NCBI RefSeq assembly: GCF_964204645.1
Contig: NC_134026.1
Coordinates: 12,056,450 to 12,120,449 of the forward strand
Source of the DNA: Tubulanus polymorphus
Taxonomy: Eukaryota > Nemertea > Palaeonemertea > Tubulaniformes > Tubulanidae
DNA: 64,000 nucleotides
Direction of reading: 5' to 3'
Shown here: piece after piece, positions 19,386-30,215 of the stretch
Numbering within the stretch: position 1 is the first letter of the stretch
Layout: each line of letters opens with the position of its first letter
Program-made: the position numbers and the translations under genes
Notes under the pieces: model-generated
Told to the model about the DNA's origin: nothing
Database searches by the model: none
Seen by the model: the letters and a program-made list of their open reading frames with translations, nothing else

Positions 19386-21537
19386 AATTAGGGTACATAT
19401 TTGCGGCTCGGGTTATAGCGGATTATATGAATATATAGTGTACTATCATTGTAAAAGGGTTTATTCAATAAGAATTATAAAACAGAGATTTACTGCAGTT
19501 CCATAGTTCAATCATGGCTACCTCACTTGGTCCTTGATCCAATTACTACACCAGAACAATCTTCAGAATTCAACCCTTTGGCTTCAAAGCGACAAAGGGT
19601 TTCATTTGAACAAGATATAGTGAACGAAGTCTCCATAACTATGGCTCGTGACATAGCTGAAGCTAAAGATAGATTAAGATCCTTAGAAGAACAGAATAGC
19701 AATCTAAAAAGTAGAAATGATTCACTTGAAATGGAGAATTTGCAATTGAAGCAAAAACTGAGAAATTGCAATACGAGCTGCACTAATTTCCTCATGAAAA
19801 GGAAAGAAGCTTCAGCAAAATTATGGAAATCATTTGGAAGATATTTGGATTTAATATCAACAAGTGAGGCTCAGAATGTTGCCAGGCTTCAGTCCAAACT
19901 GCAGAAAGCCAAACAAACTATCAGGCAACTTCAGAGGAATAAATCAAAAACAAAATCCCGTTCACTATTATCCAGATCTAGCTTGAAAGAAAAACATTCC
20001 CAGAATTTAAATGTATCTCTTTGGAATATCAAGAAAATCTGTGTGGAAAGGTAAAAAGGATTTCATCTCTTAATTCAGAAGTTAGTCATCTACAGGATAA
20101 ATGTTTGACTAGAAAATAGGGAGAATCAGGTAGGCCTATTAGGCACTAAAATGGACGGAAGAACGTATTTGCATAAAATTCGTGAAGCTAGCTATCATCT
20201 GCAGAACTTAGGAATTTCTCAAAAAAATGTTTTAACTGTCATTAAATTAGTAAATTCTGCTCTCACCGATACTGAACTATCTGGAAATATCCCTTCGTAT
20301 ACAACTCAGAATCAATTCACTAAAGAAATGAAAGCTGCCTCTAGGTCTCAGGTTCAAGAAACCATTGAGAAAGAAGATAATCTCACAGTCAAATACGATG
20401 GAACTACAAATTAACTAGGACATCTTGTAGAAGTTGAGGTAGCCACCAAACAAGGCGACTTACTAATGGGACTAACCATTCAAGCCGGTGGAACTGCTGA
20501 TGAATATACTAAAACCATCGTTAAAGCATGCAATAGAATCGATTCTTCGAATTCTCAGAATTCAGTAGATTCCAACTCTACTTTGAATAAGATCAAAAAC
20601 ACCATGTCTGATCGTGTCACTACGAATACAGCGATTAAAAAACAATTAGAAAACTTGATAGGCCATAACTTGAATAACTTTATATGTGCCATGCACCCAC
20701 TAGAGGCAATGGCAGGCGACTGTGAGAAAGTGATCAAGATATATGAGGCATCAGTTGACATAGCCAGCAAAAAGATTGGCGTCAATTATCCCTTTCTACA
20801 TCGCGGTGAGAGCAACACAGTACTACAGTCGGAACAACCAGTAAATTATTTCATGACACAAAGTACAACTGTAGCACTGAATTGAGAAGTTTTCTTCATT
20901 CTAAAGGAATCGTACCTGAAACAGAAAGAAGAAAATCAGTAGGCCTACTTTATAATTGTTTTGTCGGCAATAGGTTTCATGTAGTTTTCCTCTCATGCGG
21001 TTCATTATACCATTATAAATCAAGAATTATCGAATTTTTCAATGACACTTTCAGTCCTCGAAATGTTGTTCAAACAGTAATAGGGGTAATAGGCTTTCAT
21101 ACCAAAGGTCGAAAGGTCGAGCTCATAAAAAATGAAAAATATGAAAATAATAACAATTTCTATTTGAATTAGTAGCGAAACTCATATAAAATGAAAAATA
21201 ATTCTCGCACACTCGAATTTATTTTTCATTTTTACTCGCTAGAAAAAAGTGTGAGTAAAGTGTGAGTGAAATAAATTCGAGTGTTTGAGAATTATTTTTC
21301 ATTTTTTATGAGTTTCACTACTAATTCAAGTAGAAATTGTTATTATTTTCATGTTTTTCATTTTTAATGAACTCGCCCCTTCAACCTTTGATATGAAAGC
21401 CTATTATCCCTATTACTCTTAAAATATTCATATACATGAATAAAATATATATGAATAACATATAAATTGATAGATTATTCAATATAAAAGTGTGAGTGAA
21501 ATAATTCATATTTAAAACATTGAATATTTATATTTGA

Positions 21538-21815
21538 ATGAGTTTTAATAAAAATTTTGTTATAAAAATGAAGAAAGAAGAAGAACCCAACTTTAAAATC
21601 GAAATCAATGAAACCAATAAATCATTTTCACAGTTTTACATTAAAAATTATATTTCAGCAACAAATTTAGTGTTCGCAATACATTTTAAAATACATTATT
21701 TAATTACTGAACTAGTAGATACTTTTGATAATGGTGTTAAAAATCCTAAAGTATTCAATACAGTTTTAAATTTTAAAGGAACTTTAGATGAAAACATAAT
21801 TAATATTGATAAATT
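21538..21815 (+). pseudogene. Truncated mirror copy of the miniature Polinton gene
   Basis: This repeats the first ~90 codons of the gene on the right arm (MSFNKNFVIKMKKEEEPNF start) with a small internal deletion after residue 45, then runs into the 24-bp minisatellite. It arises because the inverted arms extend into the gene. Confidence 0.75.
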
Positions 21816-21818
21816 TAT

Positions 21819-22356
21819 CATTTCAACTGTCAAACAATTTATCATTTCAACTGTCAAACAATTTATCATTTCAACTGTCAAACAATTTATCATTTCAACT
21901 GTCAAACAATTTATCATTTCAACTGTCAAACAATTTAACATTTCAACTGTCAAACAATTTAACATTTCAACAGTCAAACAATTTATCATTTCAACTGTCA
22001 AACAATTTATCATTTCAACTGTCAAACAATTTATCATTTCAGCTGTCTTATCATTTCAACTGTCAAACAATTTATCATTTCAACTGTCAAACAATTTATC
22101 ATTTCAACTGTCAAACAATTTATCATTTCAACTGTGAAACAATTTAACATTTCAACTGTCAAACAATATATCATTTCAACTGTCAAACAATTTATCATTT
22201 CAACTGTCAAACAATTTATCATTTTAACTGTCAAACAATTTATCATTTCAACAGTCAAACAATTTAACATTTCAACAGTCAAACAATTTATCATTTCAAC
22301 TGTCAAACAATTTATCATTTCAACTGTCAAACAATTTATCATTTTAACTGTCTATT
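21819..22356. repeat. 24-bp minisatellite
   Basis: About 22 copies of TTTATCATTTCAACTGTCAA plus CAAT-type joins repeat every 24 bases, with one partial unit near 22045-22056 that shifts the phase. As 24 is divisible by three, open frames run on both strands (FIISTVKQ one way, EMINCLTV the other), but no gene is implied. It fills the centre between the inverted arms. Confidence 0.92.
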
Positions 22357-22404
22357 AGATATTTAAATCATTTAACTCAATTCAATAATTATAATGTAGA
22401 ATTG

Positions 22405-23052
22405 TTACTCTTTACGCCAGTTTTTATGTTTAATTGTGTCATAATGCTTTGATTTATGTGATTTTGAATATTTACCTCCGCAATAACAATGAATTTTTTC
22501 ATTAGGATTGAATTTTCTAAATTCATCATCTAAATTACATTGAACTGCAATATCTTTAAATGATTTTTCATTATCTAATTCACATTGAATTCCAATATTT
22601 GATGAATTTTCGTTATAGATAATTTGTTTATTATCAAAATTGAAATAATATAATTGTCTTTTTTCAATTCTTAAGTTAATCAAATCATTGTAATCTTTTG
22701 AAAGTATTATATCATTATTTCTTTCATTGAAAGGAGTTTTAAGAATATAAATTATGTTTTCATCTAAAGTTCCTTTAAAATTTAAAACTGTATTGAATAC
22801 CTTAGGATTTTTAACACCATTATCAAAAGTATCTACTAGTTCAGTAATTAAATAAGTTTCATTTGATAATATTTGATTAATCATAGTTATGTTATCGATT
22901 TTATAATGTCTTGCGGACACTAAATTTGTTGCTGAAATATAATTTTTAATGTAAAACTGTGAAAATGATTTATTGGTTTCATTGATTTCGATTTTAAAGT
23001 TGGGTTCTTCTTCTTTATTCATTTTTATAACAAAATTTTTATTAAAACTCAT
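22405..23052 (-). CDS. Zinc-finger protein of the miniature Polinton
   Basis: The 215-residue protein starts exactly 462 bases from the right terminus. Its C-terminus has a C-x-C...H-x4-5-H finger (HCYCGGKYSKSHKSKHYDTI...H), of the same style as the fingers at the start of the full-length element's polymerase. The rest is mixed beta/alpha and unrecognised, with two short similar words near residues 150-175 (IGIQCELDNE, IAVQCNLDDE). The frame is intact, which is notable for a non-autonomous element. The TAAATAAATG promoter element is absent; the bases before the ATG read AATATTTGAATG. A role in DNA binding or promoter recognition is inference. Confidence 0.65.
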   Translation of the reverse strand: MSFNKNFVIKMNKEEEPNFKIEINETNKSFSQFYIKNYISATNLVSARHYKIDNITMINQILSNETYLITELVDTFDNGVKNPKVFNTVLNFKGTLDENIIYILKTPFNERNNDIILSKDYNDLINLRIEKRQLYYFNFDNKQIIYNENSSNIGIQCELDNEKSFKDIAVQCNLDDEFRKFNPNEKIHCYCGGKYSKSHKSKHYDTIKHKNWRKE

Positions 23053-24591
23053 TCAAATATTAATATTCAATGTTTTAAATATGAATTATTTCACTCACAC
23101 TTTTATATTGAATAATCTATCAATTTATATGTTATTCATATATATTTTATTCATGTATATGAATATTTTAAGAGTAATAGGGATAATAGGCTTTCATATC
23201 AAAGGTTGAAGGGGCGAGTTCATTAAAAATGAAAAACATGAAAATAATAACAATTTCTACTTGAATTAGGAGTGAAACTCATAAAAAATGAAAAATAATT
23301 CTCACACACTCGAATTTATTTCACTCACACTTTACTCACACTTTTTTCTAGCGAGTAAAAATGAAAAATAAATTCGAGTGTGCGAGAATTATTTTTCATT
23401 TTATATGAGTTTCGCTACTAATTCAAATAGAAATTGTTATTATTTTCATATTTTTCATTTTTTATGAGCTCGACCTTTCGACCTTTGGTATGAAAGCCTA
23501 TTACCCCTATTACTTCAAACAAGTTTACTAAACGCATTACAATTAAATGAATTGGATCCATGTTTACGTAGTCAGGGAATCATAGGCAAAGTTTAAACCG
23601 GACCTTGGATGCGACTCTTATCCAAACGCGGAATATTCTTGAAATGAATGAGCACTTTGAAATAGCTCATTCAAGACATGGTGCTTGCGCAAAGGATGCT
23701 AGTAGTCTATTGACACCTGATGCTCCTTGTGCTTTTGATCTTGTTGATATCCAGAGAGATGCTGTATTTCGAAGTTTAACCGCACCAAGTCATTCAGATG
23801 GAACCACTTTAAGTTTACTGAAAGACCTGTGCCAAGCATGTTTGAATGTGATGGACAGGCAATTGAAATCTCAACTTCCTGGTCGAATTTTTGACAATCC
23901 ATCTGCTCAGCTATTAGAAGAAGCCGCATCCTGCTCAAATACAAACATAAGCGGAGAACGAAATTTTGCGTCAGCAGATCAGGAAATTGGCGTGCCAGAA
24001 ATGCGAAAACTGGCTATATAGAAGCTATGGTTATGTTTCGAAAGAATGAAACAGGCGAATGGTTGCGATCGAAGTCAGATGTTGATAAAGAAAGCGTAAT
24101 TAGTCTAGCTAGATGATCAGTTAAGAATATAAACGAGCAGGATAGATTAGACGAAGAGGAACATTCCGAGGAAAATTCAAAATAAACTACTTAAGGCGCG
24201 AAAAAAGAAATTAGAAAAGGAAGATCGCGACAGAGCCAAATTTGGGGGTCTGTGGACTGGACCTGATATGATGGAAAGTTATCTGGCTGGACATTCTAAA
24301 ACAAAATCCTTAGAAGTAATTAAATCTCAGATTAATATTCGAACTAGAATCTTTCAATGTCAGCCTGAGTCGAAGATAACATTTAGCAAGTCCACTTTAG
24401 AAGATTTGAAATCGATCATGAATGAGCTATTTGAAATTGCCATTCCATTAGAAATGATAGACTTATTTGAACTAATAATTACACCACATAGTTTAGTTAG
24501 TAGTAATTTTTTGCAGAGATGGCTAGATGAAGGGACAACCAAATGGTATAATAGATATTTTGAGTCAGTAGAAGTAACTAAGCGCGGAATT

Positions 24592-25205
24592 CTAGACGTA
24601 TCGGCCCCACTCCGCGCGGTGGCGCCACCCCGCGGGATTTACGCGAAGCAGCAGAACACAAACACGGCCATTCTCTCAATTTTCAATGATAGAAATCGTG
24701 TGTGTATCTCAATTATTTCGGCTGTTAGGGTTTTAAGGCACAATATAAGTTGATGATGTGATATGGCGATGTTAATTAATGATAATTCCGCAGTGAAGCT
24801 AATCATGAACGGTGCCGATTGTGTGTACAGCTGCCAAAAACACTGAAATGTGCGTAGTTGCGTAACTATTTGCAGTGAATTGCAGACGAAACATGAAGCC
24901 TTAATGGCCGTTTAAAAAAAAATTATACAAATCGCAATTGTAAAATAAAAATGAGATAGAACCTAAGTTAAAATTCTTGCCATTTCTAAAATGTTATTGA
25001 TTATTATTACTAATTTTTAGTCAGTGCGAAACGTTTAGTTTTCCAACAATAATGAGGGGTGGTAGGTAGTCATGCAATTCAAGTCATCATTTATTACACG
25101 TTACTTCCGTGTTGTTGAAAATCTCGTGAGTCCTGGACTAAACCCCAATGAACAATGTGATCTGTGTGCTGGCCACCAAAATGCACACAGTGCACCAAAA
25201 TGCAC
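24592..25205. repeat. Dispersed repeat with CpG-rich start (copy 1)
   Basis: About 600 bases beginning GACGTATCGGCCCCACTCCG recur at 51778-52375 with high identity. The first 60 bases are GC-rich (GGTGGCGCCACC palindrome) and precede an ATG-led short frame, ATLSIFNDRNRVC in the second copy, so it resembles a mobile promoter/first-exon unit. The superfamily is unknown. Confidence 0.75.
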
Positions 25206-25459
25206 AATGACCTTGAGCTATTCCCTTGAAAATCAAACTTGCTAATGAACAGGTCAGCTGATGTAAACTGTATGTACTCTACTATCTGTACACATTTGAT
25301 ATTACGGAGATAAATAGGCTAGATGGAAATATTGGCCCCGGCCCAAGGTAGACATTTTTTTTTCATACCCTGGGGGTGCTATCAACCCCAGATTTTCAAA
25401 ACCAACCAGAAACATTCTATTTTAGCCAATTCTTGAAATAATTTTCAATAAAAGAACTT

Positions 25460-25671
25460 GTGTTCAGAAATGCATTTGTTTGTCAAATTGTTTTTGAGAT
25501 CCTGATTGTCATCAAATTGTCCCTGATTTTTATCTTTTGTAAAATTTTGTCCCTGAGAGTATATGATAAGTCCCTGGCACTATGCTCATATGAATGTCCC
25601 TGAGAAATGTGTCTGGTCCCTGAAAAAAAATCTTAATGTCCCTGAAAGGATTTTTTTAGGTTGGCAGCTCT
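25460..25671. mobile_element. hAT-like transposon right end with subterminal repeats
   Basis: The segment ends GGTTGGCAGCTCTG, matching the ends of the hAT elements at 41810 and 46413. TGTCCCTGA-type words recur at least seven times in the last 170 bases, as expected for transposase-binding subterminal repeats. The matching left end was not found. Confidence 0.5.
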
Positions 25672-25734
25672 GATAATTCCTGATCATTGTTTGTGGGGCT
25701 TTCTTTGTTTTCTTATCAATTTTTTTTGAGTGTA

Positions 25735-25892
25735 GGTCGACACAAGTGGCGAACATTTGGATACCAAAGGTTTCTGCCTAAAAGAGACAATGATCAAGGT
25801 GTGGCAGAAGTCAATGAGCTGAAAGAGAATAATGAACAAGGAATATCAAAAGAACGATTGAAAGATATTATACATTCAAGAGGAATAGATGC
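25735..25892 (+). CDS. Candidate host exon, unassigned
   Basis: An open frame follows a plausible acceptor (TTTTTTTGAGTGTAG) and ends before GTAAGAA with AHSRGIDA-like end IIHSRGIDA. The composition (RHKWRTFGYQRFLPKRDND...) looks coding. It lies 0.8 kb upstream of the mrps18c exon and may be an upstream exon of it or of a neighbouring gene. I do not recognise it. Confidence 0.3.
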
Positions 25893-26676
25893 TGTAAGAA
25901 ATTATACAACTTGTCTGAGTATTCTGATGTGGAATAAGTACTAGAATCGAGCCAATATACAGCTTTTCAAAAATGTTGTTCTATGATCACCAAAAAGGGC
26001 ACACTGGGAGCAAAGAAAGCCACATCTTACAAATTTATGGAACTAACTTACTGATTATAAAATGACTAAATCGATACTATTCATTTGCCCTAATTACGTA
26101 GGGCCTATAGGTCTATATATAACATATTTACATAGGCATAGTTCATGGTGATCAAACATCGTTGGTGAACTATTACATGGCCCAAGATATTTCCAAGTTA
26201 AGTAGTACACTAACAATGAACTTTCAAAGGGACAGGACTCATAATAATTGTACTTGAATAAGAACCAACCTTTCTTATGAAAGAAAGAGGCAATTCTTTC
26301 AAATGGATGAATCCCCTGCGAGCTTGAGAAATATGCTGCCCTGTACCCTCCACTCAGACTTTCAACAAACTTGGCATCCTTACAAAACTGGTGTGGCTCT
26401 TCCATGTCTACTCCCTGGGTGCGAGACAATTTTGTTTGAAATCAATGGTAGGTTTCACCTTAAGCTTCATACAAATCAGGTTACAGTGCAGAATGTACAA
26501 ATACTAAATGATTGCCTGAGGAGGTAGATGGATTTATACCTGTAAGCTTTATGTCAATTATATGTATAGTTATTAGTTCAGATATGTTCCTGATTCAACA
26601 GAGGTTGTTGATTCCTTTAAGTGACAACCCGAAGAATATACAGAACCTATTGTGATGCATATTTTCTTGGTTTCAG

Positions 26677-26760
26677 AACTTGGAAAATTATTTAGATCCA
26701 TATGCAAAATGCCATAAAACGTGTATATTATGTGAACATAATATTGAACCAGAATACAAG
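26677..26760 (+). CDS. mrps18c: Mitochondrial ribosomal protein S18C, internal exon
   Basis: The 84-base exon lies between TTGGTTTCAG and GTATGTAG and encodes 28 codons including DPYAKCHKTCILCEHN. The CILC motif and following positions fit the zinc-binding start of bS18m (MRPS18C), a small-subunit protein of the mitochondrial ribosome. It is phase 0 at its 3' end and joins in frame with the exon at 33794, so it is host gene material in the middle of repeats. Confidence 0.75.
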
Positions 26761-27229
26761 GTATGTAGTATCTACTCAGATCAGACTGGTAAACTGGTTA
26801 TAACAGTTTAATACAGTTTCCTCATTTGGTAAAATCATTTAAAGAATATTTCTGATGCAGTCAAGCCTGCCTGATGTGGATCAGTGATATCCAGATTTCT
26901 ACATGTACCCGTACATAATTTATGTAAAATACGGTTAGTGGTAAAAATCTCCTTGTTTCCAAATCCCCTTGTTAAAAATCTCCCAGGTAAAAATCCCCAA
27001 TGTTTAAAACTATTTTCATACTGGATATAATTTATGGCAATTTATAAATTGTCTAACTATGGACAATTTATTTTTACACACAATTATACAAAACTTATTT
27101 ATTGTCATAATATTTCCCATATTACTAACGGGAAAATGTCCATACCAACGCAGTGGTTATAAATTCCACAATTTCATGTGGTTCATCGTTGATTATTTTT
27201 ATTGTACGTTGCTATCAAACAGAACAATT

Positions 27230-27350
27230 CCTTTAATCTGGAGATTAAAGGTTTGCGAAGATTTTAGTCTTCAGCCCAAAAACTGGCCACATCTTCAGCC
27301 AAAAAACTGGCCCACTCAGATTCAAGATGGTCAACTGGCAGCCATTATTG
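27230..27350. repeat. Dispersed repeat shared with 36040-36150 and 54770-54860
   Basis: The three copies share AAAAACTGGCC, AGATTCAAGATGG and CTGGCAGCCATT with TGTTCGC-AAAATCAGCAC. The latter two loci continue into longer blocks with CCAGGGGGCGTTG (see 41285 and 55310). Transposon class is undetermined. Confidence 0.65.
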
Positions 27351-27619
27351 TTCGCTAAAATCAGCACTTTTTACACATTTTTGGCACGCGTAAGCCTATA
27401 TCAACGGTCTGGCCGATTGATAATCATTCGTGTGCTTAATACACTACGTTCAAAGCTATTTTTAGCACACTCAAATATAATTTCAGTAGCCTGTTATTTC
27501 ACTACTAATGGGCAAATTGAACAGATTAAGCAAAAATATAATTAGGGTTTTCTGTTACATCACAGAAAACCCTATTGAGATTCGCGTGTTTCTTATTATT
27601 ATTTTATGTCCCACTATTT

Positions 27620-28430
27620 TCACTAAAATAACTAAGGCTTTATTACCTTGCCGCTGTTGTCGATACAATCAATATGATATCGTTCAACTCACTGAGATCT
27701 ACAAATACTCCGCGTGTTTTTTCACGAATCATCGTTACAAAAGCACTGTCGGGCCGTAAACATCGAAAATTTAGCCCCATTCAATAGGGCGACATGTTTT
27801 TCGAGTCGTCATCCCGAAATCAACTCGCAGGCCGATTGTCACTTCGATTATCAATTCAAGTATAAATTAACTAATTTATTGCCGCAGACTTCACATTTAG
27901 CCGCGGTCTTCAAACAGTAATTTTAACAATAGCCCATTTTCCTCATCAAATCATATTACCGATACACAGGAAATTTACTACATTAGATTTTAAAGGCACT
28001 GTCGAGCCGTAAACATCGACGAATCGACGTGTGTCACTACATCGTCGTTCCGGGGATCAGCTGCGAGTTTCTCCTCATCATAAGAATCAAATCGAGTAAA
28101 AATTAATTTATTACTACCAGTGATTTGGCTGCGGGTTTCAAAGAGTTAGTTTAACAATACCTGTTTTTCTTTACCAAATTAACCGTGTATTTACTAAGAT
28201 AAATCTTTTGTGTACCGGGGAGTCGTAGGCCTAAACTAAACACGCCGAAGAGATATAGCGGAGAAAAGCTGTTGTGTCGACGAGGTACCAAAATAAAAGA
28301 ATATATTTCTTTATTCGGCTGCGGGCTTCAACCTCCATATCAATACCATCAATACTCTATATTTCCTACAGTGCATACCGATCATCGTCAAATGCACAAG
28401 ATATTTACTAAATACAAGTATATAACACAC
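27620..28430. repeat. Three diverged tandem modules of roughly 300 bp
   Basis: Each module has a CACTGTCG-GCCGTAAACATCGA-like or GGGGAGTCGTAGGCC start, then a CGCAG/GCGAGTTT core, a GCTGCGGGCTTCAA-like word and a TTTACTAAAT end, at about 27740-27980, 27990-28200 and 28210-28415. Copies are strongly diverged. No gene is seen. Confidence 0.45.
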
Positions 28431-29289
28431 TCCTATCCGTATGCTGGACTCACACTTGACATTCGGAGTAAGCGTTCGCTGTGGGGGAAAGAATATCGTT
28501 CGCTCTGTCGCTTGAAGTGTTTATCGAGTTTTACGCGACCTTAAGGCTTTAGGCCTACCGGTACTGACCTTTACTATCTCAAACAAACACAGTATAATTG
28601 TTGCGTTTATTAACGGACTCATTGGATTGAACTTCAAAATGAAATTTACGATATTTTGGAGGGTTGTTATTCAATAGGACTACAACCAATCTATCCGGAT
28701 GTTAGGCCTACGCATATACATAGGCCTACATTGGCTAGTAGCCTCGATTAGGTTAATGCTACGTTCACTGTAAAGGAAGAATCAGATATATTAAAATGCA
28801 TGTTAATTAGTGATTAACTGGTTCTGACTTGCATCAATCAATCAAAATTATAAATTTTATTGCCAAAATGAAGATTTTTTTGAAAATTTCGTCCGCAGAC
28901 AGCTTTATATAACTTTTCAATTGTGTTTTTTCATCATAAATTAAACTGGTATTTCATTAATTCCTAATGACTGGGCGAAGGTCGGCCTTGCGACGGCTTG
29001 TGACTCACTGCGACCGCCAGCGACAGTTGGGTCACAACGACTCATCGATCTACGCTCCCTTGCGACGGGTTGCGACAGTCAGCAACGCCAGTCACAAGGA
29101 GTGGCACGTGTTCTACTTTCTGCGACGCTACACGAGCGTCACAACCGACCTACGCGCTCTTGCGACTGGCAGAAACTAGTCGCACACAGTCCCTGACAAT
29201 CGTATCGCAACCGACTTGCACCAAAACTTGCGATGCAACGCGAGGATCGCATCGCGTCTCAAGGCTGACCTATATCCTAAGTTACTGCG

Positions 29290-29835
29290 GAGCCCCAGAA
29301 ATATCTTTTTTTCGTTCAAAAGACCTTTCGCTTGAAAAAATTTTTCATCGGAACAAAATTTATTTCGTTTGAACCAATAATATTCATTTCGATTGAACCA
29401 ATTTGAAAAAAATCATTCGAATAAAGTTGAAGAAACTTTTTTTGTCCAAACGAAAGGTTTTTCGTTCGAACAATCGTTCGATCGAACAGAATCATTTTAA
29501 TTCGAACAGAATTTTCTTGTCAGAACATTAAGTTTTTCGTTCGAACAAGTATATTGTAAAAAGTTTTTTCTCTGAACCAAAAGTATTAAGTATTTCGTTC
29601 AATCGAACATGATTGTTTTCATTTAAACACTCGTTCGAAAAAAATTGTTTTCGCTCAACCAAATTTTTTTGCCGGGACAAAAAGTTTTTCATTTCAACAA
29701 TAAAATAGCTTTTTATTCGAACACATTTTTTTGTCAGAATGAAGAAAAGTTTTGGTTCAAACAAAGAGCGTATTGTTCGATCAAACAGAATTGTTTTCAT
29801 TCGAACAAGATTTTCTTTTCGGAACATTAATGGTC
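29290..29835. repeat. Degenerate tandem repeat built on TTCGTTCGAACA
   Basis: TTCGAACA and its relatives recur every 30-40 bases with T- or A-runs between, giving palindromic TTCGAA centres throughout. Open frames here are low-complexity artefacts. Confidence 0.7.
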
Positions 29836-29889
29836 AAACAGCGTGTTAAGGTCGTTTTGGAAATTTACTCGGTCTGGTATATTTTAGAT

Positions 29890-30215
29890 TACTCTGTATG
29901 TTATTTGTCAGGACATTAAACAGAAGACGACTTAGGATACCACCTTGCGTGACTCCACTAGTTAGACCGACTTATTTCAAGATGATACTGTTTCCTAATA
30001 GCCTGTTTAGTAATGGCTGTTGTTGTGCGTTATCAAATGCTTTGTCGAAATCCACCGTTGAACAGGATTCTAAGACTGTGCAGAAAACCCGTTATCGTTG
30101 CTTTGCAGCTATATTTCGTAATTTGTCTTTTTTTTCATGGTTCGAAAAGTTGAATGCCGTGGATTTCATATTTGTTAAGAAATCAACCAAAAATTGTCAA
30201 CATTTGATCTCGTAA
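29890..30215 (-). pseudogene. Non-LTR reverse transcriptase fragment
   Basis: On the minus strand the frames read VDFDKAFDNAQ and SGVTQGGILSRLLFNV, the RT motifs DF-KAFD and SGV-QG-xLS-LLFN-x. Stops and frameshifts are present. This is a dead LINE piece inside the mrps18c intron. Confidence 0.65.

Larger units (their letters stand above)
21070..23520. mobile_element. Miniature (non-autonomous) Polinton with 6-bp target duplication
   Basis: The 2439-base element 21076-23514 starts AGTAATAGGGGTAATAGG and ends with its reverse complement, flanked by TCAAAC on both sides (21070-21075 and 23515-23520). A 6-bp duplication and AG...CT ends are Polinton hallmarks. The arms are nearly identical for 462 bases on each side up to an ATG, and homology continues into the gene beyond. 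Each arm also contains its own inner palindrome of AATTATTTTTCATT and CTCACACTTT words. It carries no integrase, capsid or polymerase and must have been moved in trans. Confidence 0.9.
19510..24592 (+). pseudogene. Degenerate transposon-type gene of an unnamed coiled-coil family, split by a miniature Polinton
   Basis: Frames in order give a basic N-terminus (SKRQRVSFEQDI) and a long coiled coil (about 19650-19960), then a middle region with KIKNTMSDRV and FICAMHPLEAMAGDCE. A C-terminal region follows with DRQLKSQLPGRIF, SNTNISGERNFAS and GLWTGPDMMESYLAG, ending RWLDEGTTKWYNRYF. This order matches, from memory, a large uncharacterised protein family that is multicopy in fish and invertebrates; I do not know its function. 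Stops and frameshifts break it at about 20054, 20412, 20883, 23590 and 24020-24180. The miniature Polinton at 21076-23514 cuts it. Without the insert and one TCAAAC the frame reads straight across the junction (NVVQT then SLLNALQLNEL). Confidence 0.6.

Noticed and set aside
21819-22356. CRISPR-like array
   Set aside because: There are no spacers; units are directly contiguous 24-bp copies, a minisatellite in an animal transposon.
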